Shown here in pieces: positions 7,443 to 8,916 of a DNA stretch of 8,916 nt. The number at the start of each line of letters is the position of its first letter. Within the stretch, counting starts at the first letter, position 1. The notes under the pieces were generated by a model. The model was not told where the DNA came from. It worked only from the letters and a program-made list of their open reading frames with translations, and made no database searches. The translations under genes and the position numbers were made by a program. Where the stretch lies: contig CAIVDH010000275.1 in NCBI GenBank assembly GCA_903904635.1, positions 1 through 8,916 on the forward strand, read 5' to 3'. Source of the DNA: an uncultured Burkholderiales bacterium (GTDB taxonomy: Bacteria; Pseudomonadota; Gammaproteobacteria; Burkholderiales; Burkholderiaceae_D).

Positions 7443-8801
7443 TCAAAAAATAAGACGCGCGATGTCATTAAATACTGCCACCGCCATCAGCGCCATCAAC
7501 AGTCCCAGACCTGCGCGCTGGGCAATTTCACCAGCCCGTTTCGGAACAGGTCGCCCAGTTAAAAGTTCCAGCGAATAATACAACAAATGCCCCCCATCCA
7601 GAACTGGAATCGGTAGCAGGTTCATAACGCCCAGACTGATACTGATAAAGGCAATGAAGGAAAGAAAACTGATCGCACCTATGCGTGCCGTCTGACCGGC
7701 ATAATCTGCAATGGTGATGGGGCCCGTAATATTTTTCAGTGAGGCCTCACCCATTATCATCTTGCCAAGCATGGTCAGGGTCATGCTTGATGTATCCCAG
7801 GTTTTTTTAGCAGCCAGCTGCAGCGCTGTTGGCAAACTCGCACTAACTGTTGTCATTTCTGCTGATGTATCGACCTGAGCGCGTATGCGACCCACCAGCT
7901 TGTCACCGGCGCGCTCAGCTTCGGGCACGACCGTCACACTAAATGGCTCAGTTCCCCGCACACCTGAGAGCAATAAGCTTTGTCCTGCAGCAGCCTGCAG
8001 ACGTGCTACCAGCTCCATGCCATCTGCGATGGGGTCGCCGTTAATCGTCAAAATCAGATCGCCCGCCTGCAGTCCTGATCTGGCTGCTACGCCATCGGGT
8101 AAAATTTTCCCCAACCGTGCTTTGGGTCGAGCAAAATCCAGCCCCAGCTTTTCCATCAGATACTCATCGAGGTCTGCAGCAGTAAGCATAGTCAGCGGCA
8201 AATTAACAGCGATGATTTCCTGCCCACCACTGGCAACAGAGCGCGTAACGTCAAGTTGAGCAGGCTTGCCATCAATCGCAGCGTGCAGCAAATTCCAGCG
8301 CAGATCAGACCAGGAACGTACAACGCTGCTGTTTACGCCTGTAACCAGATCACCAGAACGCAAACCGGCGCGTTGCGCAACAGAGTTGTTTTCAACCGCA
8401 ACCCGTGCAACCGGCTCGGGAATACCATGCGCATAAAGTCCTGCAAAAATCAGTATCGCCAGCAAAAAATTGGCAATCGGACCGGCTGCTACGATGGCAA
8501 TACGTTTGGCAACATGCTGATGCGTGAATTCCCGCCGCAAGTCTTCCGCCGAGAGTTCGCCCAAATCCTCTTCGCGTGCGTCCAGCATTTTTACGTAACC
8601 GCCCAGAGGTAGTGCAGAAAGTGCCCATTCCGTTTGGTCTGGTCCGATACGCCGGGACCAAATTACCTTACCCAGACCCACAGAAAAGCGTATTACTTTT
8701 ACGCCGCACCAGCGCGCAACAAGATAATGGCCGAGTTCATGCACGACCACTAGTACACCGAGTACAACAGCAAAAGCCAGCAAGGTTTGCAAAAATGCCA
8801 T
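7443..8801 (-). CDS. rseP: RIP metalloprotease RseP (site-2 protease)
   Basis: RseP is a zinc intramembrane protease of the inner membrane. It makes the second cut in the anti-sigma factor RseA after DegS and so releases sigma-E when outer-membrane protein folding fails; it also clears signal-peptide remnants. The 452 residues (E. coli 450) contain the zinc motif HELGH at 21-25 in the first membrane segment. A second hydrophobic segment (AAGPIANFLLAILIF) follows at about 105, then two tandem PDZ domains at roughly 120-205 and 215-300 (AGLRSGD and SGLQAGDLI mark their ligand-binding loops). NLLPIPVLDGGHLL carries the third zinc ligand Asp402, and a last membrane segment lies near the C-terminus. 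The ATG at 8801 puts HELGH at the usual distance from the N-terminus. It lies 31 bases after the upstream gene, with only a weak GGA upstream. Location next to bamA fits surveillance of the same process. Confidence 0.97.
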   Translation of the reverse strand: MAFLQTLLAFAVVLGVLVVVHELGHYLVARWCGVKVIRFSVGLGKVIWSRRIGPDQTEWALSALPLGGYVKMLDAREEDLGELSAEDLRREFTHQHVAKRIAIVAAGPIANFLLAILIFAGLYAHGIPEPVARVAVENNSVAQRAGLRSGDLVTGVNSSVVRSWSDLRWNLLHAAIDGKPAQLDVTRSVASGGQEIIAVNLPLTMLTAADLDEYLMEKLGLDFARPKARLGKILPDGVAARSGLQAGDLILTINGDPIADGMELVARLQAAAGQSLLLSGVRGTEPFSVTVVPEAERAGDKLVGRIRAQVDTSAEMTTVSASLPTALQLAAKKTWDTSSMTLTMLGKMIMGEASLKNITGPITIADYAGQTARIGAISFLSFIAFISISLGVMNLLPIPVLDGGHLLYYSLELLTGRPVPKRAGEIAQRAGLGLLMALMAVAVFNDIARLIF

Positions 8802-8832
8802 GTTCAGTTTGTATTCCGTTTTAGTTAGCCGC

Positions 8833-8916
8833 TCAGTTAGTCAATAAGTCACCAGCAAGTACGCGCGCAAGATGATCCTGCTCTAGTAACTCATCCAGAT
8901 TTTTTACTCTAACAGA
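8833..8916 (-). CDS. dxr: Probable 1-deoxy-D-xylulose-5-phosphate reductoisomerase, C-terminal end only
   Basis: The minus strand from the window edge carries an open frame of 27 codons ending in TGA at 8835-8833. It reads VKNLDELLEQDHLARVLAGD near its end, which resembles the C-terminal helix of Dxr (D-x-L-x-x-D-x-x-AR pattern). Dxr converts 1-deoxy-D-xylulose 5-phosphate to 2-C-methyl-D-erythritol 4-phosphate with NADPH, in the MEP isoprenoid pathway. The catalytic and NADPH-binding parts lie beyond the window. The call rests on this short tail plus position: dxr is regularly the gene just before rseP in Burkholderiales. That the frame is coding is likely; the gene name rests mostly on context. 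Confidence 0.65.
   Translation of the reverse strand, partial: SVRVKNLDELLEQDHLARVLAGDLLTN

Overview
The window is a minus-strand envelope-biogenesis operon from a Gram-negative bacterium, almost certainly a betaproteobacterium of the order Burkholderiales. The gene order dxr-rseP-bamA-skp(ompH)-lpxD-fabZ-lpxA-lpxB-rnhB-spoU is the classic arrangement there. The moderate GC content and protein sequences resemble Oxalobacteraceae (Herminiimonas/Undibacterium-like); that family assignment is inferred from memory of related proteins and was not computed.

Layout, in transcription order from the right edge: the last codons of a probable dxr (8833-8916); the site-2 protease rseP (7443-8801); a 56-bp gap holding an inverted repeat; the outer-membrane assembly factor bamA (5011-7386); a 77-bp AT-rich gap with a possible weak promoter; the periplasmic chaperone skp/ompH, with a TTG start (4421-4933); lpxD (3302-4405); fabZ (2833-3300); lpxA (2038-2826); lpxB (888-2054); rnhB (242-871); and the N-terminal part of a SpoU-family RNA methyltransferase whose frame is interrupted near the left edge (1-245). 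From skp onward the genes are separated by 16 bp or less, or overlap, so co-transcription is likely. No stretch longer than 80 bp lacks a gene. I see no tRNA, rRNA, CRISPR array, insertion sequence or convincing terminator.

The genes act together. LpxA, LpxD and LpxB carry out steps 1, 3 and 5 of lipid A synthesis, and FabZ works on the same 3-hydroxyacyl-ACP pool that LpxA and LpxD draw on. Skp carries outer-membrane proteins across the periplasm and BamA inserts them, while RseP links envelope damage to the sigma-E type response. Dxr makes the MEP-pathway isoprenoid precursor, needed among other things for undecaprenyl lipid carriers. RnhB and the methyltransferase are housekeeping passengers.

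I found no previously undescribed system; this is a conserved core region. The points worth a second look are small: a Met in the LpxA acyl-chain ruler that predicts C10 lipid A acyl chains, a 12-bp tandem repeat forming a C-terminal tail on LpxD, the broken methyltransferase frame, an unusual TTG/mini-ORF start for skp, and the hairpin before bamA.
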